DNA of 64,000 bases from Muribaculaceae bacterium (GTDB lineage: Bacteria > Bacteroidota > Bacteroidia > Bacteroidales > Muribaculaceae), in assembly GCA_029057985.1 (NCBI GenBank), contig JAIDYR010000011.1, positions 1 through 64,000 of the forward strand. Direction: 5' to 3'. The notes under the pieces are model-generated. The model had not been told where the DNA came from. It made no database searches and saw only the letters and a program-made list of their open reading frames with translations. A program made the translations under genes and the position numbers. Positions 27,358 to 36,145 of this stretch are shown here, in pieces; the first letter of the stretch is position 1; each line of letters begins with the position of its first letter.

Positions 27358-27795
27358 TCAGAACTTTCTTAAAGTCAATATATTCTGACCTACTTTCAAG
27401 GTCATTGATCCCCCTTTTATCTGTAAGACAGTCACTGCGACAGGATCGCTTTCAATTCCCCAGCGGGATATGATGGAGATTTTGTCCTGTCCGGTATAGG
27501 CAGGGAATGAGAAAGTCAGATCGGGAGCCTCACCTGTCACCTGCCCTATGAATCGGGGATTGAATCCTTCGAGGTCATCGCTGCTCGTCAGTTGCAGCAG
27601 ATTCTGATCGAATGATATGTATAGACGGGGAGAGGTCGGAGTGACGGATCGTGCATCGGGATATTCGATTGTCAGTATTTGCCATTGACCTCGCAGAGGG
27701 CCCATCTTATTGTCCTTACTGCATGATCCGAAGAGCAGAATTCCGGTTACGGCGACAATCAGAAGGGGGAGAATATATCGAAAAGTTGTTTTCAT
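27358..27795 (-). CDS. small lipoprotein with lipocalin-like fold
   Basis: 145 aa from the ATG at 27795. A signal peptide ends in a lipobox-like LLFGSC (Cys at about 24), followed by a beta-rich domain beginning with LRGQWQILTIEYP, similar to Bacteroidota lipocalin-like/DUF4847 proteins. The family assignment is tentative. The ORF track adds 30 residues that have no signal character and lie over the leader. Promoter boxes upstream and 7-nt spacing to murF-alr suggest that this gene heads that operon. Confidence 0.72.
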   Translation of the reverse strand: MKTTFRYILPLLIVAVTGILLFGSCSKDNKMGPLRGQWQILTIEYPDARSVTPTSPRLYISFDQNLLQLTSSDDLEGFNPRFIGQVTGEAPDLTFSFPAYTGQDKISIISRWGIESDPVAVTVLQIKGGSMTLKVGQNILTLRKF

Positions 27796-27882
27796 TGCAT
27801 TTTTAGTTGATTCATAACGCGTAATCTGCAATTCATCATGAAAGATGGAATGTGCGTTATGAAGATGATATGAAGTTGATTG

Positions 27883-27914
27883 CAAAATTAGAAAAAAACT
27901 CTTAAAAAAGCAAT
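27883..27914 (-). promoter_or_regulatory. promoter of the lipoprotein-murF/alr operon
   Basis: On the minus strand ATTG (27914-27911), 20 nt, TAATTTTG (27890-27883). One mismatch in the -33 box. The start would be near 27876, leaving a leader of about 80 nt before the ATG at 27795. Confidence 0.6.
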
Positions 27915-29164
27915 TATTTATTATATAGCTGTAGATATAGTTCGAGGGTACCGGAGATATGGTAGCGCTTTGCTATGCGCGTGCCTTCCGCTTTCATCAG
28001 AAGCGTATCGTTAACTTCATCGGGCGACTCCGGAGCGAGGATGGCTGCCAAGGCCGCGGCAATGCTTTGCGGATTCTCTTTGTCGGCAAGACGCGCGGCT
28101 CCCCTTACAATGTCAGCCATGCCGCTGACATCGGTAGCTACCAGCGGGATTCCTCCTGCAAGTATCTCGCATGCTGTCAGACCGAATCCCTCCCATTTCG
28201 ATATCTGGGCTCCTGCGGATGCAGAAGCTATGAGCCGGGGGATATCCGAGCGTTCGCCAAGAAAAACTACGTCATCCGCGACTCCTTCCTCCCCTGCTAC
28301 GCGCCTGCAATATCCTATAGTAGCTCCATCGCCTGCAAAAGCCAGAAAAGTGTCGGCCGGGATTCGCTCTCTATATCTTGAATCCCTCTTTAGGATTGCC
28401 AAAGCGCGAATGAGAGAGGCCTGGTCTTTGTTTGCGACAAAACGTGAAATCATCAGAATGGCGTGTCCCGGACGGCCATAGACATCTTCCACGTTCTTGA
28501 TGCCGGCCTTATTCATGCGTTGCCGGAGGAATACATCCGGTCCGGAATTAAATATTTCAATGAGCTCTGACTCTGATTCAGGCAGATTCTCTTCTTCTGA
28601 TTCAGTGCCGTAGCTAAAATCTTCCGTTACAATCCCGTTGCGGACGACGTGGAATCGCGGATCAGCCGGATCTGCTTTCAGCCATTCGATCAAGGCTCTG
28701 ACAGAAGCCGGGGATATGCCCGCTATTGTGTTGTAGCGGGCGTAGATAAGACGCTCCAACGCAGCGATAAGAGGAAAGTGGCGGCGTCTGTTGGTGGTAT
28801 TGTGGTTTGTGAAAATCAATCTGAGAGGTAATCCGCGGGCTGCAATAGAGGCGTCATAAAGGGCCGGAAAAAGATGGACATGGCAGACGTCGGCTTCCTT
28901 CATAAGGTTCCGGAGTTTTCTGACGGCTTTAAATCGGATAATCGGGTTGAAATATGAAGCGTAAGACAATGGCAGGCCGAGAATCCTGACTTTGATATGC
29001 GGATTTCTCTGCAATGGGGCGAAGAGAGGTGAGCGTCCCGGGTCGGCATATAGTGCAAGCGTTATGTCCATGTCGTCGCGCATAGCCATCAGGGGGAGCA
29101 GGTCGCCGAGCAGGCGCTGGGCTCCTCCGGTAAGGAAATGAGGGATGACAATAAGGAGACGCAT
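27914..29164 (-). CDS. GT4-family glycosyltransferase
   Basis: GT-B enzyme of 416 aa. The N-terminus has LLIVIPHFLTGGAQRLLGDLL, as in GT4 enzymes acting on cell-surface glycans. The donor domain shows AILMISRFVANKDQ, VFLGERSDIPRL and the EX7E-type EGFGLTACEILAGG. A loop rich in Glu/Ser (about 205-220) separates the domains and is unusual. It is far from the exopolysaccharide locus and lies between aldolase and the lipoprotein gene, so its pathway is unknown. Confidence 0.9.
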   Translation of the reverse strand: MRLLIVIPHFLTGGAQRLLGDLLPLMAMRDDMDITLALYADPGRSPLFAPLQRNPHIKVRILGLPLSYASYFNPIIRFKAVRKLRNLMKEADVCHVHLFPALYDASIAARGLPLRLIFTNHNTTNRRRHFPLIAALERLIYARYNTIAGISPASVRALIEWLKADPADPRFHVVRNGIVTEDFSYGTESEEENLPESESELIEIFNSGPDVFLRQRMNKAGIKNVEDVYGRPGHAILMISRFVANKDQASLIRALAILKRDSRYRERIPADTFLAFAGDGATIGYCRRVAGEEGVADDVVFLGERSDIPRLIASASAGAQISKWEGFGLTACEILAGGIPLVATDVSGMADIVRGAARLADKENPQSIAAALAAILAPESPDEVNDTLLMKAEGTRIAKRYHISGTLELYLQLYNK

Positions 29165-29205
29165 TCTTATAGGAAACAGTAAAGGGTATAAATAAGGTTA
29201 AATGT

Positions 29206-29248
29206 TAAGGGGATTGCCCCCGGTATTAAACCGGGCAATCCCCTTAAT
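29206..29248. terminator. strong terminator hairpin downstream of the aldolase gene
   Basis: TTAAGGGGATTGC pairs with GCAATCCCCTTAA (13 bp), then a CC bulge, CCGG/CCGG and a loop of seven. It lies 33 nt beyond the fba stop and would end aldolase transcription on the minus strand. T content after the stem is moderate on both strands. Confidence 0.7.
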
Positions 29249-29280
29249 CTTATATCGGTTAAGTATTGTAAAGCCGGATA

Positions 29281-30282
29281 TTATTCAGCTTTGCCTTCAG
29301 AGCCGAGCACGTTGATGATTTTGTGCTTGTAGAGTTTCTCCATTTCGTCGCGGGCCGGGCCGAGATATTTACGGGGATCGAACTCACCGGGCTTTTCGTT
29401 GAAGACCTTGCGGACTGCAGCAGTCATAGCCAGACGGCTGTCGGAGTCAATGTTGATCTTGCAGACATCCATCTTGGCTGCTTTGCGGAGTTCCTCTTCG
29501 GGGATACCGATTGCATCGGGAAGTTTGCCACCGTTGGAGTTGATGATGTCGACATATTCCTGAGGCACGCTGGAAGATCCGTGGAGCACGATGGGGAAGT
29601 CGGGAAGTTTAGCTTCTACAGCCTCGAGCACGTTGAAAGCCAAGGGCGGGGGTACGAGACGACCTGTCTTGGGATCTACGGTGCACTGTTCGGGAGTGAA
29701 CTTGTAAGCGCCGTGGGAAGTGCCGATAGAGATTGCGAGGGAGTCGCAGCCTGTGCGGGTGACGAAGTCGATTACTTCCTCGGGGTCAGTATAAGTGTGG
29801 TGGTCAGAGCTTACTTCGTCTTCTACTCCTGCAAGCACGCCGAGTTCGCCTTCTACGGTTACGTCGTATTTGTGGGCGTAGTCTACTACTTTCTTAGTCA
29901 GAGCGACGTTTTCCTCGTAGGGGAGGTGAGAGCCGTCGATCATTACGGAAGAGAAGCCATGGTCGATGCAATCCTTGCAGAGTTCGAAGGTGTCACCGTG
30001 GTCAAGGTGAAGTACGATCTGGGGCTTTTCCCAGCCGAGGGACTTGGCGTAGTCAACGGCACCCTGAGCCATGTAGCGGAGCAAGATGGGATTGGCATAG
30101 TTGCGTGCGCCTTTGGATACCTGAAGGATGACCGGAGACTTTGTGTCAGCAGCGGCTTTGATGATAGCCTGAAGCTGCTCCATGTTGTTGAAGTTGAAGG
30201 CCGGGATGGCATAGCCGCCATGCACGGCTTTAGCAAACATTTCTTTGGTGTTTACCAGACCAAGTTCTTTGTAATCTACCAT
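29281..30282 (-). CDS. fba: class II fructose-bisphosphate aldolase
   Basis: Zinc-dependent glycolytic enzyme that splits fructose 1,6-bisphosphate; 333 aa. Motifs: AIPAFNFNNMEQLQAI near 25, the zinc ligand and active-site region LHLDHGDTFELCKDCIDHGF near 95, GELGVLAGVEDE, and PIVLHGSSSVPQEY near 235. Codon use is strongly biased, as expected for a highly expressed gene; this also creates a long false antisense ORF. It stands alone, with a terminator downstream and a TATCTTTG box about 90 nt upstream on the minus strand. Confidence 0.97.
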   Translation of the reverse strand: MVDYKELGLVNTKEMFAKAVHGGYAIPAFNFNNMEQLQAIIKAAADTKSPVILQVSKGARNYANPILLRYMAQGAVDYAKSLGWEKPQIVLHLDHGDTFELCKDCIDHGFSSVMIDGSHLPYEENVALTKKVVDYAHKYDVTVEGELGVLAGVEDEVSSDHHTYTDPEEVIDFVTRTGCDSLAISIGTSHGAYKFTPEQCTVDPKTGRLVPPPLAFNVLEAVEAKLPDFPIVLHGSSSVPQEYVDIINSNGGKLPDAIGIPEEELRKAAKMDVCKINIDSDSRLAMTAAVRKVFNEKPGEFDPRKYLGPARDEMEKLYKHKIINVLGSEGKAE

Positions 30283-30373
30283 GATTTATAAATAATATGA
30301 TTTATAAAAATTCTTTATCAGGATTTGAATTCGACTTGAAAATTTGACGGATAACCGCCTGAATCTTTCCACT

Positions 30374-30382
30374 GCAAAGATA
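30374..30382 (-). promoter_or_regulatory. -7 box upstream of fba
   Basis: The minus strand reads TATCTTTGC, matching TAnnTTTG. I see no TTTG at the expected distance upstream. The leader would be about 85 nt. Confidence 0.45.
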
Positions 30383-30440
30383 ATAAATATTATGGAATTA
30401 TCCTAAGATTGCAGTAAAAATCCTCAGCCGCCGGTGAGTA

Positions 30441-31493
30441 TCATCGAATAATCAGCATAGCGTCGCCGTATGCTCCGAACTCATATCCTTCCTTAAGAGC
30501 AACGTCGTAGGCGTTCATAATGTTTTCGTATCCGCCGAAAGCGCATACCATCATCAGCATCGTCGAGAGAGGAAGATGGAAGTTAGTGACCAGGGCGTCG
30601 CAGACAGAGAAGTCGTAGGGCGGGAAGATGAATTTGTTGGTCCATCCTTTGTAGGGCATGATATGGCCGTCCATGCAGACGGAGGAGGCGATAGCGCGGA
30701 GCACACTTGCGCCGACTGCACATATACGGTTGCCGCGGTCTTTGGCGTCATTGACGATATCGACCAGATCGCCGTCGACCTCCATGTCTTCGCTGTCCAT
30801 GCGATGTTTGGTGAGGTCTTCGACGTCAATGTCGCGGAAATTGCCCTTGCCGCAGTGCAATGTTAAGAATCCTCTTTCTACACCCTTGATCTCCAGTCGC
30901 TTCATCAGTTCGCGACTGAAGTGAAGTCCGGCGGCGGGAGCCATCACCGCGCCTTCTATCTCAGCGAATATATTCTGATAGCGGTCAGCGTCGTCGGGTT
31001 CGACCGGGCGCGTGATATATTCGGGCAGCGGAGTCTCACCCAGAGCGTAGAGTGCTTCTTTGAATTCATCGTGGGGTCCGTCATAGAGGAAGCGAAGGGT
31101 GCGTCCGCGTGAGGTAGTGTTGTCGATGACTTCGGCTACCATTGAATCATCTTCACCGAAGTAGAGTTTATTGCCGATGCGAATCTTGCGTGCCGGCTCG
31201 ACGAGCACGTCCCAGAATTTATTCTCTTCGTTGAGTTCGCGTAGCAGGAAGACCTCGATGCGAGCTCCGGTCTTCTCTTTATTGCCATATAACCGGGCCG
31301 GGAATACCTTGGTATTATTGAAGACCATTACGTCTCCATCCTCGAAATATTCAATAATTTCCTTGAATATCCGATGAGTGATTTCGCCGGTCTTGGCGTT
31401 GACTACCATCAGCTTGCATTCATCGCGGTTTGCCGAAGGGTACTGTGCTATCTGAGAGTCAGGAAGTTTGAATTTGAACTGAGAGAGTTTCAT
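30441..31493 (-). CDS. queA: S-adenosylmethionine:tRNA ribosyltransferase-isomerase
   Basis: Builds epoxyqueuosine from preQ1 in tRNA using the ribosyl part of SAM; 350 aa from the ATG at 31493. The start [19 protein letters not shown] matches family N-termini, so the five extra residues in the ORF track were dropped. [18 protein letters not shown] and [16 protein letters not shown] are diagnostic QueA segments, and [18 protein letters not shown] lies near the C-terminus. It follows truB by 25 nt in the ftsX-DUF3098-uppP-truB-queA block. Confidence 0.96.
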   Translation of the reverse strand: MKLSQFKFKLPDSQIAQYPSANRDECKLMVVNAKTGEITHRIFKEIIEYFEDGDVMVFNNTKVFPARLYGNKEKTGARIEVFLLRELNEENKFWDVLVEPARKIRIGNKLYFGEDDSMVAEVIDNTTSRGRTLRFLYDGPHDEFKEALYALGETPLPEYITRPVEPDDADRYQNIFAEIEGAVMAPAAGLHFSRELMKRLEIKGVERGFLTLHCGKGNFRDIDVEDLTKHRMDSEDMEVDGDLVDIVNDAKDRGNRICAVGASVLRAIASSVCMDGHIMPYKGWTNKFIFPPYDFSVCDALVTNFHLPLSTMLMMVCAFGGYENIMNAYDVALKEGYEFGAYGDAMLIIR

Positions 31494-31518
31494 ATATTCT
31501 GATTGCAAAATGGTGTAA

Positions 31519-32253
31519 TTAGTGGGTGGATGTGTTGTTTGCTGTCAATTCGGCTGATTCGCCGTCGAGCTGACATTCGGCGATTTCCTTGAGAGCTTCG
31601 TCAATAGTGAGACATTGAGTCTCGGTGACGGGGCCTACTGCGGTGCGCCGCAAGGCTATCAGATGGGCTCCGGAGTTGAGAGCTTGTCCGAGATCGCGGG
31701 CGAGCGCACGGATATAAGTGCCTTTGCTGCAAAGGATTCGTAATGTCATATCGCGACCATCGAAGTCCAGCAGTTCGAATTCGTCGATTTCAAGAGGTTT
31801 GGCTGCCAATTCTACGTCATGACCCTTGCGCGCATGAAGATAAGCGCGTTTGCCGTCGACCTTGACGGCTGAGAATACCGGAGGGACCTGCATGATGTGC
31901 CCTGTAAATCTTGGCAGAGTCTCGAGAATCATTTCGCGAGTGACGTGTTCGTAGGGATAAGTCGCGTCGATCTCTTTCTCAAGGTCGAAGCTTGGGGTGG
32001 TCGCTCCGAGTCGCATAGTAGCGATATATTCCTTTCGACCTTGTTGCAGGAGATCGATGCGTCGGGTAGCGCGACCGGTGCATACGATAAGAACTCCCGT
32101 TGCCAACGGATCAAGAGTTCCGGCATGGCCTACCTTGAATTTTTTGACGCCCAGGCGTCGCTGTATGGCTCCGCGCAGGCGCTTCACAGCATCAAAAGAT
32201 GTCCAGCCTAAAGGCTTGTCGATGCCTATTATTTCTCCTTTTACAAAATCCAC
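31519..32253 (-). CDS. truB: tRNA pseudouridine-55 synthase
   Basis: Modifies U55 in the T loop of tRNA; 244 aa. The start is a GTG. The catalytic Asp lies in [18 protein letters not shown] near 45. [16 protein letters not shown] and [15 protein letters not shown] are conserved. The C-terminal PUA-like domain is reduced compared with E. coli TruB. The 91-bp gap to uppP holds a leader repeat with a hairpin (32281-32300). Confidence 0.95.
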   Translation of the reverse strand: MDFVKGEIIGIDKPLGWTSFDAVKRLRGAIQRRLGVKKFKVGHAGTLDPLATGVLIVCTGRATRRIDLLQQGRKEYIATMRLGATTPSFDLEKEIDATYPYEHVTREMILETLPRFTGHIMQVPPVFSAVKVDGKRAYLHARKGHDVELAAKPLEIDEFELLDFDGRDMTLRILCSKGTYIRALARDLGQALNSGAHLIALRRTAVGPVTETQCLTIDEALKEIAECQLDGESAELTANNTSTH

Positions 32254-32263
32254 TTTCTTTAAA

Positions 32264-32316
32264 TTCGTGGTTTTATTTCTCAGTTAACTTTGTTGACTGA
32301 GTGGTTATTTGATTAT
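32264..32316. repeat. leader repeat copy 1 (upstream of truB)
   Basis: TTCGTGGTTTTATTTCTCAG and following sequence contains a 10-bp hairpin (CTCAGTTAAC, loop TTT, GTTGACTGAG, one wobble) and then TGGTTATT. Copies with the same order occur before the phosphatase-like gene (60.16 kb) and, more weakly, before gltX (51.1 kb) and the RluA-type gene (20.89 kb). Confidence 0.6.
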
Positions 32317-32344
32317 TCTGTTATGTGAGTATCGGATTTTGCGC

Positions 32345-33181
32345 TTATTGCCATAGGAGGCAGAGGATGGCGATTACTACGCAATAGATCGAGAACCACA
32401 CGAGTTTCCCTTTCTTAACAAGATTGAGCATCCATTTGCATGCTGCGCAGCCTACTACGAAAGCAGTCACGAATCCGATCAGCAATACATTCCATGTAAG
32501 TTCTGTTGCTGCGGCCGTTTCGACAGCAGGGGCGCTCAGGATGTCTTTTAGGTCGAGCAAGGCTTCGCCAATGATAGGGATGATGACCATCAGAAAAGAG
32601 AACTGAGCTACTTCCGAACGCTTGTCGCCAAGCAGGATACCGGTAGCGATTGTGGTGCCCGAGCGGCTAAGGCCCGGAAGCACGGCTACTGCCTGGGCGC
32701 ATCCGATAATAAACGCATCAAGCCATGAGATGGGATGTCCTGCCGAAGCTTTGGCCATACGTCCGGAGGCAAGCCGATCGCTGAAATGCGCGAAGGCAAG
32801 CAGAGCCGCCGTAATCAGAAGGCAGATGCCGACGACTTTTAGTCCGTCGCCGAAGAATGACTCCACATATTCTTTGAAGAAAACTCCTACGATGCCGACA
32901 GGAATGCATGATAACAGAATTTTGCAGACATACCAAAAATCCGCATCGCGACGGAAAGTAAAGAAACTGACGCAGAGTTTTCTGAACATTGGCCAGAGGA
33001 TGACGACAGTGGAAAGGACTGTGGCCGCATGGACCATTATATCAAACTGCAGTATATTGTCGTTGGGGATATCGATTCCAAGAATCTCACGGAATATCTC
33101 CAGATGGCCGCTGGAAGATATAGGCAGATATTCAGCGAGACCCTGCACGAGGCCTAAGATGAGGGCGTCAAGCCATTCCAT
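32345..33181 (-). CDS. uppP: undecaprenyl-diphosphatase
   Basis: BacA-type integral membrane phosphatase that recycles the C55 lipid carrier used for peptidoglycan and surface polysaccharides; 278 aa. It has about eight helices. Motifs: EYLPISSSGHLEIFREI near 16-32 with the catalytic Glu/Ser/His, and VLPGLSRSGTTIATGI near 165. Part of the conserved Bacteroidota block between DUF3098 and truB. It serves the exopolysaccharide pathway of this window functionally, although it is not linked to that locus. Confidence 0.96.
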   Translation of the reverse strand: MEWLDALILGLVQGLAEYLPISSSGHLEIFREILGIDIPNDNILQFDIMVHAATVLSTVVILWPMFRKLCVSFFTFRRDADFWYVCKILLSCIPVGIVGVFFKEYVESFFGDGLKVVGICLLITAALLAFAHFSDRLASGRMAKASAGHPISWLDAFIIGCAQAVAVLPGLSRSGTTIATGILLGDKRSEVAQFSFLMVIIPIIGEALLDLKDILSAPAVETAAATELTWNVLLIGFVTAFVVGCAACKWMLNLVKKGKLVWFSIYCVVIAILCLLWQ

Positions 33182-33284
33182 ATCAGAAGTGTTTGAGGTA
33201 AAAAATGTTAATGACTTTGCGTTGATATATCACCTCCGGGAGCATATATCAACCATAGATGGGCGGATGAGTCCGGGTAAATAT

Positions 33285-33608
33285 TTATTTCTTTTTGTTC
33301 TTGTGTCCGGGAGTGTAGATGATGGCAAATGCCATCAGAAGGAATCCGAGAAAGGCTACGGTCGGGCCGACTACTATTCGGCGGGTAGAGAAAATGTCGG
33401 GATTGAATCCTCCTTCGATGCTGCTTGAGCCTCCCGACATGAGCAGGAACCCGATAATTATGAGTGCTACGCACCCGAGCATCATAAGGATATTGACTTT
33501 AGGAAAAATTACGTTTGGATTTGCTCCCTTTGCCGGCTTGGAGATTGAGGTTGCCGGCGCGTTGCTTTCCGTAGTATGGAGAGGTTTTATTGTTGTCGGA
33601 GTTGACAT
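33285..33608 (-). CDS. DUF3098 family membrane protein
   Basis: 107 aa with a disordered Thr/Pro/Ala-rich N-terminus, two membrane helices (about 40-60 and 78-98) and a basic tail HKNKKK. The segment between the helices, FNPDIFSTRRIVVGPTVAF, is the recognisable DUF3098 signature. The function is unknown. Its constant place after ftsX in Bacteroidota suggests an envelope or cell-division role. Confidence 0.88.
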   Translation of the reverse strand: MSTPTTIKPLHTTESNAPATSISKPAKGANPNVIFPKVNILMMLGCVALIIIGFLLMSGGSSSIEGGFNPDIFSTRRIVVGPTVAFLGFLLMAFAIIYTPGHKNKKK

Positions 33609-33691
33609 ATTTCATATAAGTTATAGTGGAGTATTGCCGTGGACCAGCCGGGTTTTGCGGCTTTGGCTATATCCTCCGGTACTTGAATATT

Positions 33692-34570
33692 TTATCTGAA
33701 GAGTTGGTCGTAGTCCTTATGCAGGTAGTGGCGGGTAGCGATTGCAGCCGCTATCGCGCAGAGCAGCGCTCCCAGAATTATGAGGCATGCGCAGACTGCA
33801 CCCATTACAGGCCAGCTTATCATATTGCGGATTTCCGCATATCCTGCCTGAGGAGCAAGATATATGCAGACCCAAAGCAGGAGTGAAGCGAATATTCCGG
33901 CCAGAGCGCCTGCAAGGAGGTTGCGCGTGACTACCGGCCGGCGGATAAAGCCGTCAGTAGCCCCGACAAGTTGCATAGTATGAATAGTGAAGCGCCGCGC
34001 ATATATTGTCAGATGCACGGTATTGTTGATCAATACAAAAGAAATTATAAGGAGGACCACGGCGATGCCGCCCAGAATTGCGCCGAGTTTATTGATATTG
34101 GCGTTCATGGAGTCTACCATCTCCCCCCGGGGGGTTGCTACTTCTTCGACTCCGGGCAATGCCGAAAGGTATTTCTCTATTTTTACTATTGAATCCTGAC
34201 AGGAATATTGCTCGGGCATGGTGAAGGTAATCTCAGGCGACAGAGGATTGACTCCGAAGAGTTCTTCGAGATCTTCTCCGGTCTCAGCTTTCCATTCGGC
34301 GAGCGCCTGCTCTTTGGAGATTATCGCCAATTGCTTGCAATAAGGGAGGCTGCGCATCGACTCCATCTGCCGGACCGCAGCATCGTTGCTAATAGAATCA
34401 GCCATTATTACGCTGACTTCGAGGCTCTCCCGGATTCGAGACGTCTCGTGTCGGGCGCCCATCGTAATAAGGGCGATGATTCCGAGAATTAGAAGGACCA
34501 GCGTCACTGATACGATCGTAGTGGCATGAGCGGCCCAATATGATATCTTTACTTCTTTGCCTTTTTTCAT
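33692..34570 (-). CDS. ftsX: cell division protein FtsX
   Basis: Membrane partner of FtsE that regulates peptidoglycan hydrolases at the septum; 292 aa. One N-terminal helix, a periplasmic domain (about 45-165) with YCKQLAIISKEQALAEW, then three C-terminal helices. RRFTIHTMQLVGATDGFIRRP is the typical FtsX cytoplasmic loop. ftsE is not adjacent in this window. The gene heads the minus-strand block and has a TATCTTTG box about 85 nt upstream. Confidence 0.94.
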   Translation of the reverse strand: MKKGKEVKISYWAAHATTIVSVTLVLLILGIIALITMGARHETSRIRESLEVSVIMADSISNDAAVRQMESMRSLPYCKQLAIISKEQALAEWKAETGEDLEELFGVNPLSPEITFTMPEQYSCQDSIVKIEKYLSALPGVEEVATPRGEMVDSMNANINKLGAILGGIAVVLLIISFVLINNTVHLTIYARRFTIHTMQLVGATDGFIRRPVVTRNLLAGALAGIFASLLLWVCIYLAPQAGYAEIRNMISWPVMGAVCACLIILGALLCAIAAAIATRHYLHKDYDQLFR

Positions 34571-34651
34571 CAGTCAGATTTTGCGGAAAAATTCCGGGGT
34601 TCTGATTTGCCGATCCGGTTTATCCATGCCTGGATTACGTCGGATTGACTG

Positions 34652-34683
34652 CAAAGATAACACTTAAAAAGTCCGTTGTCAAT
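34652..34683 (-). promoter_or_regulatory. promoter of the ftsX block
   Basis: The minus strand shows ATTG (34683-34680), 20 nt, TATCTTTG ending at 34652. One mismatch in the -33 box. It lies in the 201-bp divergent gap opposite mtaB. Confidence 0.55.
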
Positions 34684-34702
34684 ATTTTCGCGTTTTTTTT
34701 GC

Positions 34703-34710
34703 TAAATTTG
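34703..34710 (+). promoter_or_regulatory. -7 box upstream of mtaB
   Basis: TAAATTTG matches TAnnTTTG and lies 62 nt before the GTG start. A TTG at 34676-34678 is the nearest -33 candidate, with spacing too long, so only the -7 box is supported. Confidence 0.45.
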
Positions 34711-34771
34711 CACTCAAAATAGTAGCCTTGGCCCTTTTCGCAGGGATTTCGGGCAAAAATCGATTGAAAAA

Positions 34772-36112
34772 GTGACTCCAGATCTGACTCCGCGTAAAGC
34801 TGCATATTTCACTCTCGGCTGCAAACTGAATTTTGCCGAGACCTCTACAATTGGAAAAATCTTGGCCGATAAGGGCTTCCGGCGGGCCCTCCCGGACGAG
34901 ACTCCCGATATTTGCGTCGTCAATACCTGCTCCGTGACTGAGATGGCGGATAAGAAAGACCGTTCACTCATACGCCGTCTGGTACGAAAATGGCCTGAAG
35001 CTACCATTGTGGTGACCGGATGCTATGCGCAACTTAAGCCGGAAGAGGCCGCATCTATTGAAGGAGTGGATATTGTATTGGGCAGCAATGAGAAATTGAG
35101 GATAGCCCAATATATCGACGATTGGGAAAGTCGCAGGGAGAAAATAATGGAATCTACATCTTCTCCCGATATCACGACTTTCCTTCCATCCTGTGAGCGC
35201 GGCGACCGGACCCGGTTCTGGTTGAAAGTGCAGGACGGTTGCGACTATTACTGCACGTATTGCACCATCCCCTTCGCTCGCGGACGGTCGCGCTCCGGTC
35301 GCATCTCGGATCTTGTCGACCAGGCCCGCGATGTAGCCCGGCAGGGAGGGAAGGAGATTGTCCTGACAGGAGTCAACGTCGGTTGCTTCGGACTGGACAC
35401 CGGAGAGGACTTCTTTGATCTGCTCCGCCAACTCGATGCTGTCGAAGGGATCGAGCGTTATCGCATATCCAGCATCGAGCCTAATCTGCTAACTCCGGAG
35501 ATAATCAGATGGATTGCTTCAGAAGCCCGGGCTTTCATGCCCTCTTTCCATATTCCGTTGCAATCGGGATCTGACAAAGTGCTGAAGTTAATGAATCGCC
35601 GATATTCTACAGATCTCTTCCAATCGCGAATCCGGTTGATACGCGAGATGATGCCGGATGCATTCATCGGAGTGGATATAATAGCCGGTGCCCGAGGCGA
35701 GAGTGATGAGGAATGGCAGAAATCGCTTGACTTCGTAAAGGGCCTGCCGATATCCCGCCTTCATGTATTCCCCTATTCGGAGCGCCCCGGCACGGCTGCC
35801 TTGCGCCTTAATGCTGAGAGCGTTGACCCCGGAGAGCGTCATCGCAGGGGAGCGGAATTGCAGAAAGTCTCGGATGAAAAACTCGGAGAGTATATGAAGA
35901 AAATGATAGGGCAGACCCGGAAGGTTCTCTGGGAACATTTGCTTCATGATGATCCCTCCCGGATGTCTGGCCTGACTGATAATTACGTGCGGGTCGTGGC
36001 TCCTGCAAAGACTGAATGGATCAACGAAGTGACGCAAGTGAAAATAATCGGGATAGATGCCGAAAGGGCTGAAACTTTGATTGCCGCTCATCTTGACGAA
36101 GGCCTCAACTGA
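34772..36112 (+). CDS. mtaB: tRNA t6A37 methylthiotransferase MtaB
   Basis: Radical SAM enzyme that converts t6A37 to ms2t6A37 in tRNA; 446 aa. The UPF0004 domain (1-130) starts AAYFTLGCKLNFAET and has the second cluster cysteines in VVNTCSVTE and VTGCYAQ. The radical SAM CxxxCxxC is CDYYCTYCTIPFARGRSRSG near 150. A C-terminal TRAM domain ends the protein. The start is GTG; no in-frame ATG lies closer to the family start. It is followed after 33 nt by a GT2 gene. Confidence 0.95.
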   Translation: MTPDLTPRKAAYFTLGCKLNFAETSTIGKILADKGFRRALPDETPDICVVNTCSVTEMADKKDRSLIRRLVRKWPEATIVVTGCYAQLKPEEAASIEGVDIVLGSNEKLRIAQYIDDWESRREKIMESTSSPDITTFLPSCERGDRTRFWLKVQDGCDYYCTYCTIPFARGRSRSGRISDLVDQARDVARQGGKEIVLTGVNVGCFGLDTGEDFFDLLRQLDAVEGIERYRISSIEPNLLTPEIIRWIASEARAFMPSFHIPLQSGSDKVLKLMNRRYSTDLFQSRIRLIREMMPDAFIGVDIIAGARGESDEEWQKSLDFVKGLPISRLHVFPYSERPGTAALRLNAESVDPGERHRRGAELQKVSDEKLGEYMKKMIGQTRKVLWEHLLHDDPSRMSGLTDNYVRVVAPAKTEWINEVTQVKIIGIDAERAETLIAAHLDEGLN

Positions 36113-36145
36113 TCATACTCAACCCTAAACTTAACGTAGTCAAAA

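Noticed and set aside
29323-30291. 322-aa ORF on the plus strand opposite fructose-bisphosphate aldolase
   Set aside because: Exact antisense of a clear, highly biased gene; the composition (Val/Phe/Gly-rich, no domains) is a codon-bias shadow.
34123-34134. CCCCCCGGGGGG palindrome inside ftsX
   Set aside because: It encodes ordinary residues of the periplasmic domain (TPRGE); no regulatory context.
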